Shown: in pieces, positions 53,796 to 62,702 of the stretch
Layout: each line of letters starts with the position of its first letter
Numbering within the stretch: position 1 is the first letter of the stretch
Assembly: GCA_963772065.1 (NCBI GenBank)
Contig: CAVYVZ010000004.1
Coordinates: 248,001 to 312,000, forward strand
Origin: CAVYVZ01 sp963772065
GTDB lineage: Bacteria; Acidobacteriota; Vicinamibacteria; Vicinamibacterales; UBA2999
DNA: 64,000 nucleotides
Reading direction: 5' to 3'
Position numbers and translations under genes: made by a program
Notes under the pieces: model-generated
The model's database searches: none
The model's input: only the letters and a program-made list of their open reading frames with translations
What the model was told of the DNA's origin: nothing

Positions 53796-54211
53796 CAGGT
53801 CCGTTCGGATATTGCGGCGCTGAGGGTCACGAAGTCGACATAGCTGTGCGCACCGTCCCCGCCGACGATGATTCGGCCGTCACGTTCGAACCAGGCGTGC
53901 GACTCGAGCGCACCGGAGGGCGACCGTCTGACTCCGATCTTCACGTGTCCGGGGCACTCCGGGCCGCCGAGGAACAGCTCCGCGACTAGCGCCCTGACCA
54001 GACAGGTGCTGATTCGCGGCAGGCGCCGGCCCACACCTTCGATCGCCCACGCGACGCGCTCCTCGGAAGCAGGTATCACGCGACGCACCGTCGCCCGCAG
54101 TCGCTGCACCATCCGCCAGAGCCAGGGCACCGGCACGGCGCGAAGCGCCGCTCCGAGTGCGACCTGCGCCAGGAGAACGGCCGACAGGAGGCGCGCGTCG
54201 CGGATGGTCAC
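53795..54211 (-). CDS. Lasso peptide biosynthesis B2-type transglutaminase-like protease
   Basis: 138 residues from GTG 54211, which overlaps the TGA of the reductase gene (GTGA). The catalytic Cys lies in PRISTCLVRALVAELFL (Cys70) and the His in GALESHAWFERDGR (His105), with Asp111 or Asp119 after it. This is the order and length typical of lasso B2 proteins (transglutaminase-like fold), which cut the leader from the precursor. The long open frame upstream is a shadow of the reductase gene. Confidence 0.9.
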   Translation of the reverse strand: MTIRDARLLSAVLLAQVALGAALRAVPVPWLWRMVQRLRATVRRVIPASEERVAWAIEGVGRRLPRISTCLVRALVAELFLGGPECPGHVKIGVRRSPSGALESHAWFERDGRIIVGGDGAHSYVDFVTLSAAISERT

Positions 54212-55392
54212 GCCATCATCCCCGCAAGGCGGCGGAAGAAGATCTGGCGTGCCGGTGGGTGCTTGAAGAGCGCCACGATCAGGTTGCGGTGGCGATTGAA
54301 CTGCGCCGTGCGGCGGACGATCGGCATGATGCCGTCGGTCTGGGCCAGCTCGAAGAGCGCATCGATCTCCCGGTCGCTCAATCGCTGGGCGAGCATGCGC
54401 ATCGCCAGCTGCGCGCGAAATTCCGGCATGAGCCGTCGCCGCCACGTCGCCTGGTAGCGCGACAGCGCCGCGGCGTCGAGCCGATCCCGACGCAGCGCGT
54501 CCGCGAGCACCTCCGCGGCGATGCGCGCCGAGACGATGCTGTAGTAGATGCCGCCGCCGGTCGTCGGCTTCACGAGACCCGCGGCGTCGCCGACCGCGAG
54601 CACCCGATCGGCGTACGTGCGCTCGATCGGCGCCAGCGGGAGGAACCGCCGCCGCGGCATCTGCATCGAGTCGGCACTCACGCCCCAGTGGGACCCGATT
54701 CGCGCCAGCGCGTTCCCGAACGGCCGCGCCGGGTCGCCTTCGCACATCAGCCCGATCCGCACGCAATGACCGGTCGCGCGCGCGACGGGAACCGCCCACG
54801 CGAACCCGCGTGGCGCGGTCTCCGTGCCGAAGTACAACTCCACGTCTCCGGTACGGGTTGCCGGGAGCTCCAGCTGCGCCGAGTTCAGGTGGACCTTCGG
54901 CAGGCCCAGACCGAGGCGGCGCTGGAATCCGTACTGGGCCCCGCAGGCGAGGATGAGCGCTCGACCAGTCAACGTCGGGCCCCCCTCGACGTCAACCTCG
55001 ACGCCCGCGTCACTCGTGCGAACGCTCGTGACCCGGGACCCCAGCGTGAGCGCCGCGCCCGCCGATCGGGCGTCCCTCGCCAGGCGTCGATCGAACGTGG
55101 CGCGATCGATGACGAGCGCTTCGGTGGTGGGGGTCGTGTAGGAGATGTCGCGTCCTGAAGGTGAGAAGAAGCGCGCGGTCGACAACGGATTCAGAATCGA
55201 CTCGCGCGGAAGGTCGAGCTCGGCGACCGCTTCATGCGCGAGCACGCCCGTGCAGTGGACGGGAACGCCGACCTCGCTGTGCTCCTCCAGAACGACAACG
55301 TCGAAGCCTTCTCGTGCGAGGCAGGTTGCGGCGGTGAGACCGCCTGGCCCCCCTCCGACGATGATGACGTCGCAGTTCAAGCCGGACCTCAT
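54208..55392 (-). CDS. FAD-dependent geranylgeranyl-reductase-family oxidoreductase
   Basis: 394 residues. CDVIIVGGGPGGLTAATCLAR is the dinucleotide-binding motif, and YADRVLAVGDAAGLVKPTTG with GGIYYSIVSARIAAEVLAD the second FAD motif. VHCTGVLAHEAV near residue 45 is typical of the family, which reduces polyprenyl chains. The role here could be lipid-carrier modification for polysaccharide synthesis or a RiPP tailoring step; only position supports the latter. A TATAAT overlaps the ATG at 55392, so a slightly later start or a leaderless message is possible. GTGA overlap with B2. Confidence 0.87.
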   Translation of the reverse strand: MRSGLNCDVIIVGGGPGGLTAATCLAREGFDVVVLEEHSEVGVPVHCTGVLAHEAVAELDLPRESILNPLSTARFFSPSGRDISYTTPTTEALVIDRATFDRRLARDARSAGAALTLGSRVTSVRTSDAGVEVDVEGGPTLTGRALILACGAQYGFQRRLGLGLPKVHLNSAQLELPATRTGDVELYFGTETAPRGFAWAVPVARATGHCVRIGLMCEGDPARPFGNALARIGSHWGVSADSMQMPRRRFLPLAPIERTYADRVLAVGDAAGLVKPTTGGGIYYSIVSARIAAEVLADALRRDRLDAAALSRYQATWRRRLMPEFRAQLAMRMLAQRLSDREIDALFELAQTDGIMPIVRRTAQFNRHRNLIVALFKHPPARQIFFRRLAGMMA

Positions 55393-55405
55393 TATAAGCA
55401 CCCGA

Positions 55406-56008
55406 TCACAGTTTCGACCCGCGCTGTTCCCAGCGTCCGCGGAAGGTAATCCAGAACGACAACGCGACGAGACGAAGGTCGAGCCAGATGCTCGCGCGCC
55501 GCACGTAGAGCAAGTCGAGACGGAACTTGTGCGTCCGCCGGATGTCGCGCGGCGCGAAGACCTGCGTGAGCCCTGTGAGGCCCGGCCGCACCGAGTGACG
55601 TGCGTCGTACCCGGGGACGGCCTCGAGCGGCATGCAGCGTCCATCGCCGCGTGCTTCGATCTCGCCGGGCATCAACGGACGCGGCCCGACGAAGCTCATG
55701 TCGCCGCGGAAGATGTTCCAGAGCTGCGGCAGTTCGTCCATCGCCGTGGCACGCAGCACCGCGCCGACACGAGTCACACGCGCATCGTGCGATCCCGCGG
55801 CCAGCGCGGTGCGACTATCAGCACCCGTGACCATCGATCGAAACTTGAACGCTTTGAACGCCGCGCCGCCCTTCCCGACGCGAGGCTGTGTGAAAAAGAC
55901 GGGCCCGCCATCGTCGATCTTGATCGCCAGCGCGATCAGGGCCCAGAGCGGCGACGATACGATTAGCCCGACCGCCGCCAGGCTCGCGTCGAAGGCTCGC
56001 TTGATCAT
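55406..56008 (-). CDS. Undecaprenyl-phosphate sugar phosphotransferase (bacterial sugar transferase)
   Basis: 200 residues. IKRAFDASLAAVGLIVSSPL then WALIALAIKIDDGGPVFFTQ begins with the conserved reentrant membrane helix. RVGKGGAAFKAFKFRSMVTG, ATAMDELPQLWNIFRGDMSF, VGPRPLMPGE and RPGLTGLTQV are diagnostic of small PglC-like initiating transferases. It transfers sugar-1-phosphate to undecaprenyl phosphate, starting repeat-unit assembly. ATGA overlap with the glycosyltransferase gene. Confidence 0.95.
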   Translation of the reverse strand: MIKRAFDASLAAVGLIVSSPLWALIALAIKIDDGGPVFFTQPRVGKGGAAFKAFKFRSMVTGADSRTALAAGSHDARVTRVGAVLRATAMDELPQLWNIFRGDMSFVGPRPLMPGEIEARGDGRCMPLEAVPGYDARHSVRPGLTGLTQVFAPRDIRRTHKFRLDLLYVRRASIWLDLRLVALSFWITFRGRWEQRGSKL

Positions 56009-57219
56009 CCGATCGGCTGCCGGCTTACCTGCCGCAGCAGCGCCGCATAGGCGGCCGTCTGGCGCCGCCGGTCGAAGGCGAGCGCCGCTTCGCGCGCGCG
56101 CCGGCCCAGTTCGGCGGCAAGCGGAGCGTTGCGGTACACGTCGAGGATCCGCGACGCCAGGGCATCCGGGTCGCCCGGACGCACGATGAAGCCGCACGCG
56201 TGGCGGCCGGTGATGTCGGCCACCTCGCAGGCATCCTCGACGGCGGCGACGTACGGACGCCCGGCGGCCAGGATGCTGTATAGCTTGCTCGGCACGATGT
56301 AGCCGGCCAGCCCCGGCTTCAGCGACACCAGGAAGAGGTCCGCCGCCGCGTAGGACAGGGCCATCTCCTCCCGAGGCTGGTACGGCACGAACATGACGTT
56401 GTGCAGACCCCGCTCACGAGCGCGCGCCTCGAGAGTGGCCCTGCGCGAGCCGTCGCCGACGAACACGAACCGGATCCCGTCGTGCGCGCGAAGACGCTCG
56501 GCGGCGTCGATCAGGACATCCAGGTTCTGCGACAGGCCGATGTTGCCGGCATGCATGACGACGAAGCGATCGTGGAGGCCGTGCGCGCGGGCGAACGGAT
56601 TGTCCTTGGGCCCCGGCGCCAGCGCGGCGCAGTCCGCCCAGTTGTGGATCACGGAAATGCGGTTCGGACTCGCGCCCTTCCCCTGGACGAGGCGCTGCTT
56701 CATCGTGTCGCCGAGCGCGATGATCGCGTCGGCTTGCTGAACGAGGAATCTGTTCACCAGCTCGAGGCCCTTGTTCACCGCGCCGTTGCGGAAGTCCTCG
56801 AGCAGCACCGCGACTTCCGGGAAGATGTCCTGGCACAGGAAGACGAACCGGGCACGATGGCGGCGCGCGGCGAGAAGCGCCGCCAGGCCGACAATCGGCG
56901 GATCCGTGAGGGCCACCACGACATCCGGCCGTGGAATGCGCAGCCCCGCGGCGCACGCGGACGCGAAGTAGGTCAGATAGTTCGTCGCGCGGCCGGCAAA
57001 GCGCCGCGGGCTCAGGGTCGTCCCGCTCGCGCGCACGATCTCGACGCCGTTCCTCACCTCGCGATCCGCCACGCGGTCGCGGCCCTGCAACGGATACCCG
57101 GTGACGACCGTGACTTCACAGCCATGGTGCGCAACGAGGTCCTCGGCAAGCTCGGTGAGCAGCTGCCCCGTGGCGCCGAAGTCCGGCCAGTAGGAGCGAT
57201 TGAAGAAGCAGACTCGCAT
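56005..57219 (-). CDS. Glycosyltransferase family 4 protein
   Basis: 404 residues with GT-B fold. The N-terminus is VCFFNRSYWPDFGATGQLLT, and the acceptor domain has DIFPEVAVLLEDFRN. The donor domain is FVVMHAGNIGLSQNLDVLID, FVFVGDGSRRATLEARARE and ADLFLVSLKPGLAGYIVPSK, with the EX7E-type region less clear. It resembles WbuB/colanic-type enzymes. Donor and linkage unknown. Ends in ATGA with the sugar transferase gene; its start abuts the carbamoyltransferase stop. Confidence 0.93.
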   Translation of the reverse strand: MRVCFFNRSYWPDFGATGQLLTELAEDLVAHHGCEVTVVTGYPLQGRDRVADREVRNGVEIVRASGTTLSPRRFAGRATNYLTYFASACAAGLRIPRPDVVVALTDPPIVGLAALLAARRHRARFVFLCQDIFPEVAVLLEDFRNGAVNKGLELVNRFLVQQADAIIALGDTMKQRLVQGKGASPNRISVIHNWADCAALAPGPKDNPFARAHGLHDRFVVMHAGNIGLSQNLDVLIDAAERLRAHDGIRFVFVGDGSRRATLEARARERGLHNVMFVPYQPREEMALSYAAADLFLVSLKPGLAGYIVPSKLYSILAAGRPYVAAVEDACEVADITGRHACGFIVRPGDPDALASRILDVYRNAPLAAELGRRAREAALAFDRRRQTAAYAALLRQVSRQPIG

Positions 57220-59028
57220 CTACGATGCCGGCACCAGGAACCCGACTCCTGCTTCCTGAGACAGCCCTGCTCCCTGCTTCCTGCTCCCTGCTTCCTTCTC
57301 GAGCACGTGATTGCCCATGACGAGGACGTCCATGTCGGTGCGCAGGAAGCAGTCGAGCGCCTCGGACGGTTGATGGACGATCGGCTCGTTCTCGTTGAAT
57401 GAGGTGTTCAGCAGCACCGGGACGCCGGTGCGTGCGCGGAAGGCGTCGATCAGGTTCCAGTAGCGAGCGTTAGTTTCTCGACTCACCGTCTGCAGACGGC
57501 CCGAGCCATCTACGTGCGTCACGGCGGGAATCGCCGACCGCCGTTCACGCCGCACCGGATAGACCTGCACCATGAACGGGTCGGGAACGGCATCCTCGAA
57601 GTAGTCGTGCAGCGCTTCCACTGCCACCGACGGCGCGAATGGACGGAACTTCTCGCGGAATTTGATCCGCAGGTTGATGATTTCCCGCATGTCGGCCCGC
57701 CGGGGATCCGCGATGATGCTGCGGTTGCCGAGCGCGCGCGCGCCCCATTCCATCCGTCCTTGGAACCAGCCGACCACTTTGCCTTCCGTGATGCGCTCCG
57801 CGGTCCAGGCGCAGAGCGCCTGCTCCTCCGCCAGACGATGCCGCGCCACGTGGCCATTGATGTTGCGCAACGCAATCGCCTTCTCGATCGACGCATCGTC
57901 GAACTGCGGTCCCCAATAGCCATGGCTCATGACGAAGTTACGGCGGCCACCCAGGCGATGCCACGCGTGGAGCGCGGCGCCGAGCGCCGTGCCGTTGTCG
58001 CCTGAGGCCGGCTGAATGTAGACGTCCTGAAACGGCGTGTTCGCGCGAATCTTGCCGTTCGCGACGCTGTTCATGGCACAGCCGCCTGCCAGCGAGAGTC
58101 GCGGCAGCTTCGTGCGCGCATGAAGCGCGCGCAGAACCGAGAACGCCGCTTCCTCGTACACGGCCTGGAGCGACGCGGCAATTGCCTCGTGGCGTTCGTC
58201 GAGCGGCTCGTCGGACCTGCGCTTCGGGCCGAGAAGCGCTTCCAGCTTCGGTGTGAACACCGGGCCGAGCGCTGGCTCACCATCGCCCCACGTCATCGCG
58301 ACGCCCTCGGACCAGTGACTGAAGTAGTCGAGGTCGAGCCGAACCTGCCCATCGTCCGTCACGCGCACCAATTTGCGCAGCTCGGGGACGTATCGCGGTT
58401 CCCCGTACGGCGCAAGCCCCATCACCTTGAATTCGTCGCCGTATTTCGGAAAACCAAGAAACTGCGTGACCGCGAGATACAGAAGACCGAGGGAATGCGG
58501 AAAGAACACCCGCTGCTGAACGTCGAGGGCGGTACCTCGTCCCACGGCCCACGAGGTGCTGACGAAATCGCCAAACCCGTCGATGGCGCAGACGGCCGCC
58601 TCCTCGAATGGACTCGCGAAGAAGCTGCTCGCGAGATGCGCGGGGTGATGCTCGACATGATGCAGCCGCTCCCGAACGTGTGCCGGCGGCAACCCGAGCG
58701 TCGTGGCGAGCCGTTCGTGGATGGTCTGCACGGTGGCGGCGTTTCGCGCACGGTCGCGCAGCAGTTGTGCGTTCGGCCGCTTCCGCAGCGCGAAGAGGGC
58801 CTTCCGCCACAGGTGGGCGCGCGGGTCCCGCGACACGGCGAAGACGTCGATGTCTCTGGGCGCAACGCCGGCGGTTGCCAGGCACGATGCAATCGCCTGA
58901 TCGGGGAATCCCGCCCAGTGCTTCACGCGCCGGAACCGTTCCTCTTCCACGGCTGCGACGAGGCGGCCGTCGTCCACGAGTGCGGCGGCGACGTCGCCGT
59001 GATAGGCGTTCAGTCCGAGAATCAGCAT
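57220..59028 (-). CDS. Carbamoyltransferase (NodU/CmcH family)
   Basis: 602 residues. ILGLNAYHGDVAAALVDDGR and VAAVEEERFRRVKHWAGFPD open the Kae1-like domain, with HHVEHHPAHLASSFFASPF and VCAIDGFGDFVSTSW for metal and nucleotide. LAGGCAMNSVANGKI and GWFQGRMEWGARALGNRSII (YrdC-adjacent domain) follow. It adds carbamoyl groups to sugars, here probably decorating the polysaccharide. The last about 20 residues (KEAGSRKQGAGLSQEAGVGF) come from a GCAGGGAGCAGGAA-type repeat and are not family-like. The start overlaps the upstream glycosyltransferase gene by 7 bases. Confidence 0.94.
   Translation of the reverse strand: MLILGLNAYHGDVAAALVDDGRLVAAVEEERFRRVKHWAGFPDQAIASCLATAGVAPRDIDVFAVSRDPRAHLWRKALFALRKRPNAQLLRDRARNAATVQTIHERLATTLGLPPAHVRERLHHVEHHPAHLASSFFASPFEEAAVCAIDGFGDFVSTSWAVGRGTALDVQQRVFFPHSLGLLYLAVTQFLGFPKYGDEFKVMGLAPYGEPRYVPELRKLVRVTDDGQVRLDLDYFSHWSEGVAMTWGDGEPALGPVFTPKLEALLGPKRRSDEPLDERHEAIAASLQAVYEEAAFSVLRALHARTKLPRLSLAGGCAMNSVANGKIRANTPFQDVYIQPASGDNGTALGAALHAWHRLGGRRNFVMSHGYWGPQFDDASIEKAIALRNINGHVARHRLAEEQALCAWTAERITEGKVVGWFQGRMEWGARALGNRSIIADPRRADMREIINLRIKFREKFRPFAPSVAVEALHDYFEDAVPDPFMVQVYPVRRERRSAIPAVTHVDGSGRLQTVSRETNARYWNLIDAFRARTGVPVLLNTSFNENEPIVHQPSEALDCFLRTDMDVLVMGNHVLEKEAGSRKQGAGLSQEAGVGFLVPAS
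57246..57297. repeat. CTGCTTCC/CTGCTCC tandem repeat within a coding end
   Basis: Degenerate tandem CTGCTTCCTG/CTGCTCCCTG units inside the 3' end of the carbamoyltransferase gene, encoding its non-conserved tail. Confidence 0.85.
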
Positions 59029-60119
59029 GCGGGGGTTCCCTGTGGGAGATGAAGCAGGTTGTAGATCCGGCGTGTGAAGGCGGCCGTGCTGAACCGGTCG
59101 CGCGCGGTCTCGGCGGCGGCGGCTCCCATTCGCTCGCGTTCGGCGGGGCTCGTCAGCAACCGAATCACCGCGCGCTCGAGCGCCGGCGCGTCGCCGGCAG
59201 ACACGACGACGCCGGTGGCGCCGTGCTCGACGATCTCTTCGGCAGCGCCGGCGGCAACCACGCAGGGAACGCCTGCGGACATGGCCTCCACGTACACGAG
59301 CCCGAAGCCCTCGTTCGGGCTCGGCATGACGAACAGCGCCGCGTCGCGGTAGAGCGCCGCGAGCCGCTCGCCGTCCACCACGCCCTCGAAGCGAACGGCG
59401 TCGGCGAGACCGAGCGCGGCGGCCTTGTCGATCAGCCGCGCGCGATCGTCGCCGCCGCCCACGATCACGAGCAGCGCCTCCGGCACCGACTGACGAACGC
59501 GCGGCCAGACATCGATCAGGAGGTCATGGCCCTTGTACCGTTCCTCGGACGACATTCTCGCGACAATCAGCGCGTACGGCGCCGCGGCGCGGGCACGCGG
59601 CGCCGGGGCGATGGGCGGCAGCCCCGGCGGACAGACCACGATCGGCCGATCGGCCAGCCCGGGGTTCGCCTGCCGGAAGCGGGCGGCTGTGTGCTCCGAG
59701 ACAGCGGCGATCTTCCAGGCCGCGCGGCAGCCCGCCCGCTCGAGGATGCGGAACGGCTTCCAGGCCTCCACGCCGTGGAGCTGCAGCATCACGCGCGCGC
59801 CGCGCCACGCCATCGGCAGTGCGACCGGCAGCAGGTGCACGTGTTGGACGACGACGAGCGTCCGCGGATCGACGTGTCCCTGCCAGAGGCCGTAGGCCGT
59901 GATCCTTGCGCGACTCCCGCGGGCCGCTCGAAACACCACGCGGTGGTCTTCCACTCCGGCTGGCTCGCGGTCGTCAAGCGACCACACCTCGAGGCGACCG
60001 ACTCCAGCGCCGAGCTGCGCGGCCAGCGCCTGCGCATACAGCCGCGTGACTGCCGAGATCCCATCGGCGCCGCCGCAACGCGGCGTGATGATGATCGCGC
60101 GCGACCAGCCTTGGATCAC
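59022..60119 (-). CDS. Glycosyltransferase family 4 protein
   Basis: 365 residues from GTG 60119, overlapping the upstream gene stop (GTGA). The N-terminal part has GGADGISAVTRLYAQALAAQ, and the C-terminal domain has ALIVARMSSEERYKGHDLLI, LLVIVGGGDDRARLIDKAAA and ALFVMPSPNEGFGLVYVEAM with the EGFGLVYVE (EX7E) motif. Retaining GT4 (RfaB-like). Sugar unknown. The longer open frame upstream is a shadow of the preceding gene plus part of its alternate frame. Confidence 0.92.
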   Translation of the reverse strand: MIQGWSRAIIITPRCGGADGISAVTRLYAQALAAQLGAGVGRLEVWSLDDREPAGVEDHRVVFRAARGSRARITAYGLWQGHVDPRTLVVVQHVHLLPVALPMAWRGARVMLQLHGVEAWKPFRILERAGCRAAWKIAAVSEHTAARFRQANPGLADRPIVVCPPGLPPIAPAPRARAAAPYALIVARMSSEERYKGHDLLIDVWPRVRQSVPEALLVIVGGGDDRARLIDKAAALGLADAVRFEGVVDGERLAALYRDAALFVMPSPNEGFGLVYVEAMSAGVPCVVAAGAAEEIVEHGATGVVVSAGDAPALERAVIRLLTSPAERERMGAAAAETARDRFSTAAFTRRIYNLLHLPQGTPAC

Positions 60120-61275
60120 GACAGAGCTGGCAGCGCGGCTGCCGATGACGAAGGCATCCGCACGCCGCGGTATTGCGCCACGAAGGCATCCGCGATCGCG
60201 TCCCATCGATACGTGCGCTCGGCGAGCACGCGCCCGCGCTCGCCCATGGCCCGTGCGCGGCCGGGATCGTCGAGAATCCGCACGAGCGCGTCCGCAATCG
60301 CCGGGACGTTCTGCTCGACCCAGTAGCCGGCCCCGTGACGCTCGACGTCGGACCAGGGGCACGTCCGGGTGACGACGACCGGAACGGCGGCGGCCATCGC
60401 CTCCAGCACGCTCATGCCGAAGCTCTCGGAGTCGGAGCACATGACGAGCGCGGAGGCGCGCCCGAGCAGCTCGCGCCGTTGTCTCTCGTCGATCCCGCCC
60501 AGCCAGGTCACCGCGTGCGCATGCCGGCCCGCGCGCGCGACCAGTGCGTCGCGGCACGCCGACTCCTCTGGTCCGGCGATCGCCAACTGCGCGTCCGGAT
60601 GGCGTTCGCGGGCAGCCACAAACGCATCGATCACGAGGTCGAGGCGCTTGATCGGATGGAGGCGACCGACGAATACGACGAGCGGCGGTGCCGGCATGCG
60701 TCGCGGCTGCGGTCCGATGTCGACTCCGTTGGGGATGAACGCCACGGGCGCGGCGGTGCGCAGGTTGAGGAGCGTCGCGCGTTCGGTCTCCGACGTCGCG
60801 TGCAGCAGCGACGCACCGCGGACGACACGCGATTGTCCGAGAATCCATCCAATCCGCTTGCGCCACCCGTGATGCGCCAGGGCCGCCCCTTCGAGCATGC
60901 CTCGCGGCGAGAGGACGTACGGCACGCCGGCACGCGACGCCTCGCGCGCCGCACTGCAGACCACGCGGTTCCAGAGGCCGTGGATGTGCACGACGTCGTA
61001 ACGCCCGACGTCCCGTCGCAGCGCCTCGCTCAGCGAATCGCGAGCCGATCGGCGAACGTGGCCAGGTCCGTGGGAAGTATCGGACCGGCACGTCCTCGAA
61101 CGTGCCGCATCCGGTGACGTCATCGGAAGCGCGTGGGTGCCATTGGCGTCGGTGGTGAACACCTGCACGTCGGCACCGGCGCGGCCGAGCGCCCGGCAGA
61201 GCGCGTGGATGCTTCGCGGCGGACCTCCGTACACGAACGCGGGAGCGTAGTACGCCGAATCTGCAGCACCTTCAT
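60116..61275 (-). CDS. Glycosyltransferase family 4 protein (N-terminal part disrupted by frameshifts)
   Basis: About 386 residues when joined. The proper start is ATG 61275 (MKVLQI); the frame breaks near 61250 before YYAPAFVYGGPPRSIHALCR. Between about 61115 and 61045 the current frame (RSRTCRSDTSHGPGHVRRSA) is nonsense, while the alternate frame reads VPVRYFPRTWPRSPIGSRF, so a compensating indel pair is likely. The rest is intact: VVHIHGLWNRVVCSAAREAS, VGRLHPIKRLDLVIDAF, LAIAGPEESACRDALVA and SDSESFGMSVLEAMAAAVPV (EX7E). ATGA overlap with the polymerase gene. Confidence 0.85.
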
Positions 61276-62702
61276 CGCCGCGTCATCGCCGCCCTCGAAG
61301 CAGCCGGCAGCACCGTGTGCGCCATCACTTCGTCGCCCGACAGCTTGTCCACCCGCATCAGCAGCCAGCGATCGATGAGGAAGCTGACGCCGCCGAGATA
61401 CACCATCATCGTGATGCATCCGCCGAGGGTCTTCGCCCAGGACCGCTCGAACAGATACAGACTCATCCAGAAGATGACCGTGACGAGCGACACGGCCAGC
61501 TCTCGATAGTGGAGCGTGCGGAGGAACCACATGTACATGCCGCCGCAGAACACCCCGAAGAGCAGCACCGGCACGAACATGATTGGCGCGCCGAAGTCGA
61601 CGTACCCCTCAGCAGCGTACCCGAATGCAATCGATGTGTTCTGATCCACGCCGGCGACCCACACCCCCGAATACTTGCGCACCAGCTCGCTGTCAGACGG
61701 CAGGTCCGGCTTGTTGGAGAAGAAGATCCGCGGCGTGACGAGATGATAGAGCGCACCTCCGATCAGGGCGCCGTCCGAGTGCGGAACCACCGCCGGGACG
61801 CGCGCGACGGCGAGTGCGGGATAGTAGATCGCCCACGAGCGGTCGATCAGCAGGTCCATGTCATTTCCGATGCGCTCGTCGCGGTTCGACAACCAGTCGC
61901 CCATCAACGCCTGCATGCGCTCCAGGCGCATCCCTCGGGAGGTCGCGAAGGCGCTGTCGAGGAAGTCCTGCCGATACTCGTTGCGGACGCCCATCCACAT
62001 CACGCTGGCGACGACGAGCGTGAGCGTGACGGCGGCCGCCGCGAGCCAGTGCTCTCTCCGCGAACGGTCGAACACTTCGAGCACGGCCAGGGTGGCGAGG
62101 AGCAGCGGCTCCTTGAAGTTCGAGAAGTACCCGGTGAACCCGAGCCCAACCTCGCACGCCAGGAGCACGAGGATATAGCCCCCCTGGATGCGCGGCTGCG
62201 TGAGCCTTCGCAGGATCAGAAAGACGAGGCCGAGGTGCGCGAACGCGATCGCCAGGATGGCCTGCGTCAGCGCGGGAAACCGCCACGCCAGCTCGTGAAG
62301 GACGCCCGTGACGACCAGCGTGACCGCATACGCGATCAGCAGCATTTTCAGACCGACCACTTCTTCGGGGGCGAAGTCGGGTCGTGGCATGCGGCTGCGA
62401 ACGACGCGGATGCCTGCCCAGAGTCCAATCGTGAGCGCCACGACACACCCAAGCCCGAGCAGGACCATCGGCTGATAGTCGCTGCCCTCGATCGCCGGCA
62501 GCGTGCGGCCGGTCAGGCCGGTATAGAAAATTCCTCCCGTGACCTGCAGCCACTGCGTCGTGATGGCCAGCGCGAGCACGGGCGGCCCTTCGTCTGCCTT
62601 GAGCAGCGCCCAGATGAGGAAGAGAACGGCGAGCGACAGGCCGGCGAGCCACTGGCCGCACACGTACATCGCGACGACGACGAGCGCGGCCCTAATCGCC
62701 AT
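61272..62702 (-). CDS. O-antigen polymerase-like membrane protein (Wzy)
   Basis: About 476 residues (480 if ATG 62714 is used), with about 12 TM segments (AALVVVAMYVCGQWLAGLSL, PMVLLGLGCVVALTIGLWAG, GGYILVLLACEVGLGFTGYF). The loop GYFSNFKEPLLLATLAVLEV and the C-terminal DQNTSIAFGYAAEGYVDFGA are features of Wzy-like O-antigen polysaccharide polymerases. It would polymerise repeat units in the periplasm. Start choice is open; both ATGs overlap the end of the upstream gene. Confidence 0.82.
   Translation of the reverse strand: MAIRAALVVVAMYVCGQWLAGLSLAVLFLIWALLKADEGPPVLALAITTQWLQVTGGIFYTGLTGRTLPAIEGSDYQPMVLLGLGCVVALTIGLWAGIRVVRSRMPRPDFAPEEVVGLKMLLIAYAVTLVVTGVLHELAWRFPALTQAILAIAFAHLGLVFLILRRLTQPRIQGGYILVLLACEVGLGFTGYFSNFKEPLLLATLAVLEVFDRSRREHWLAAAAVTLTLVVASVMWMGVRNEYRQDFLDSAFATSRGMRLERMQALMGDWLSNRDERIGNDMDLLIDRSWAIYYPALAVARVPAVVPHSDGALIGGALYHLVTPRIFFSNKPDLPSDSELVRKYSGVWVAGVDQNTSIAFGYAAEGYVDFGAPIMFVPVLLFGVFCGGMYMWFLRTLHYRELAVSLVTVIFWMSLYLFERSWAKTLGGCITMMVYLGGVSFLIDRWLLMRVDKLSGDEVMAHTVLPAASRAAMTRR

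Noticed and set aside
59022..61091. A 689-codon double-length glycosyltransferase
   Set aside because: The upstream half is a shadow and partial alternate frame of the neighbouring glycosyltransferase; the GTG at 60119 with GTGA overlap is the natural start.
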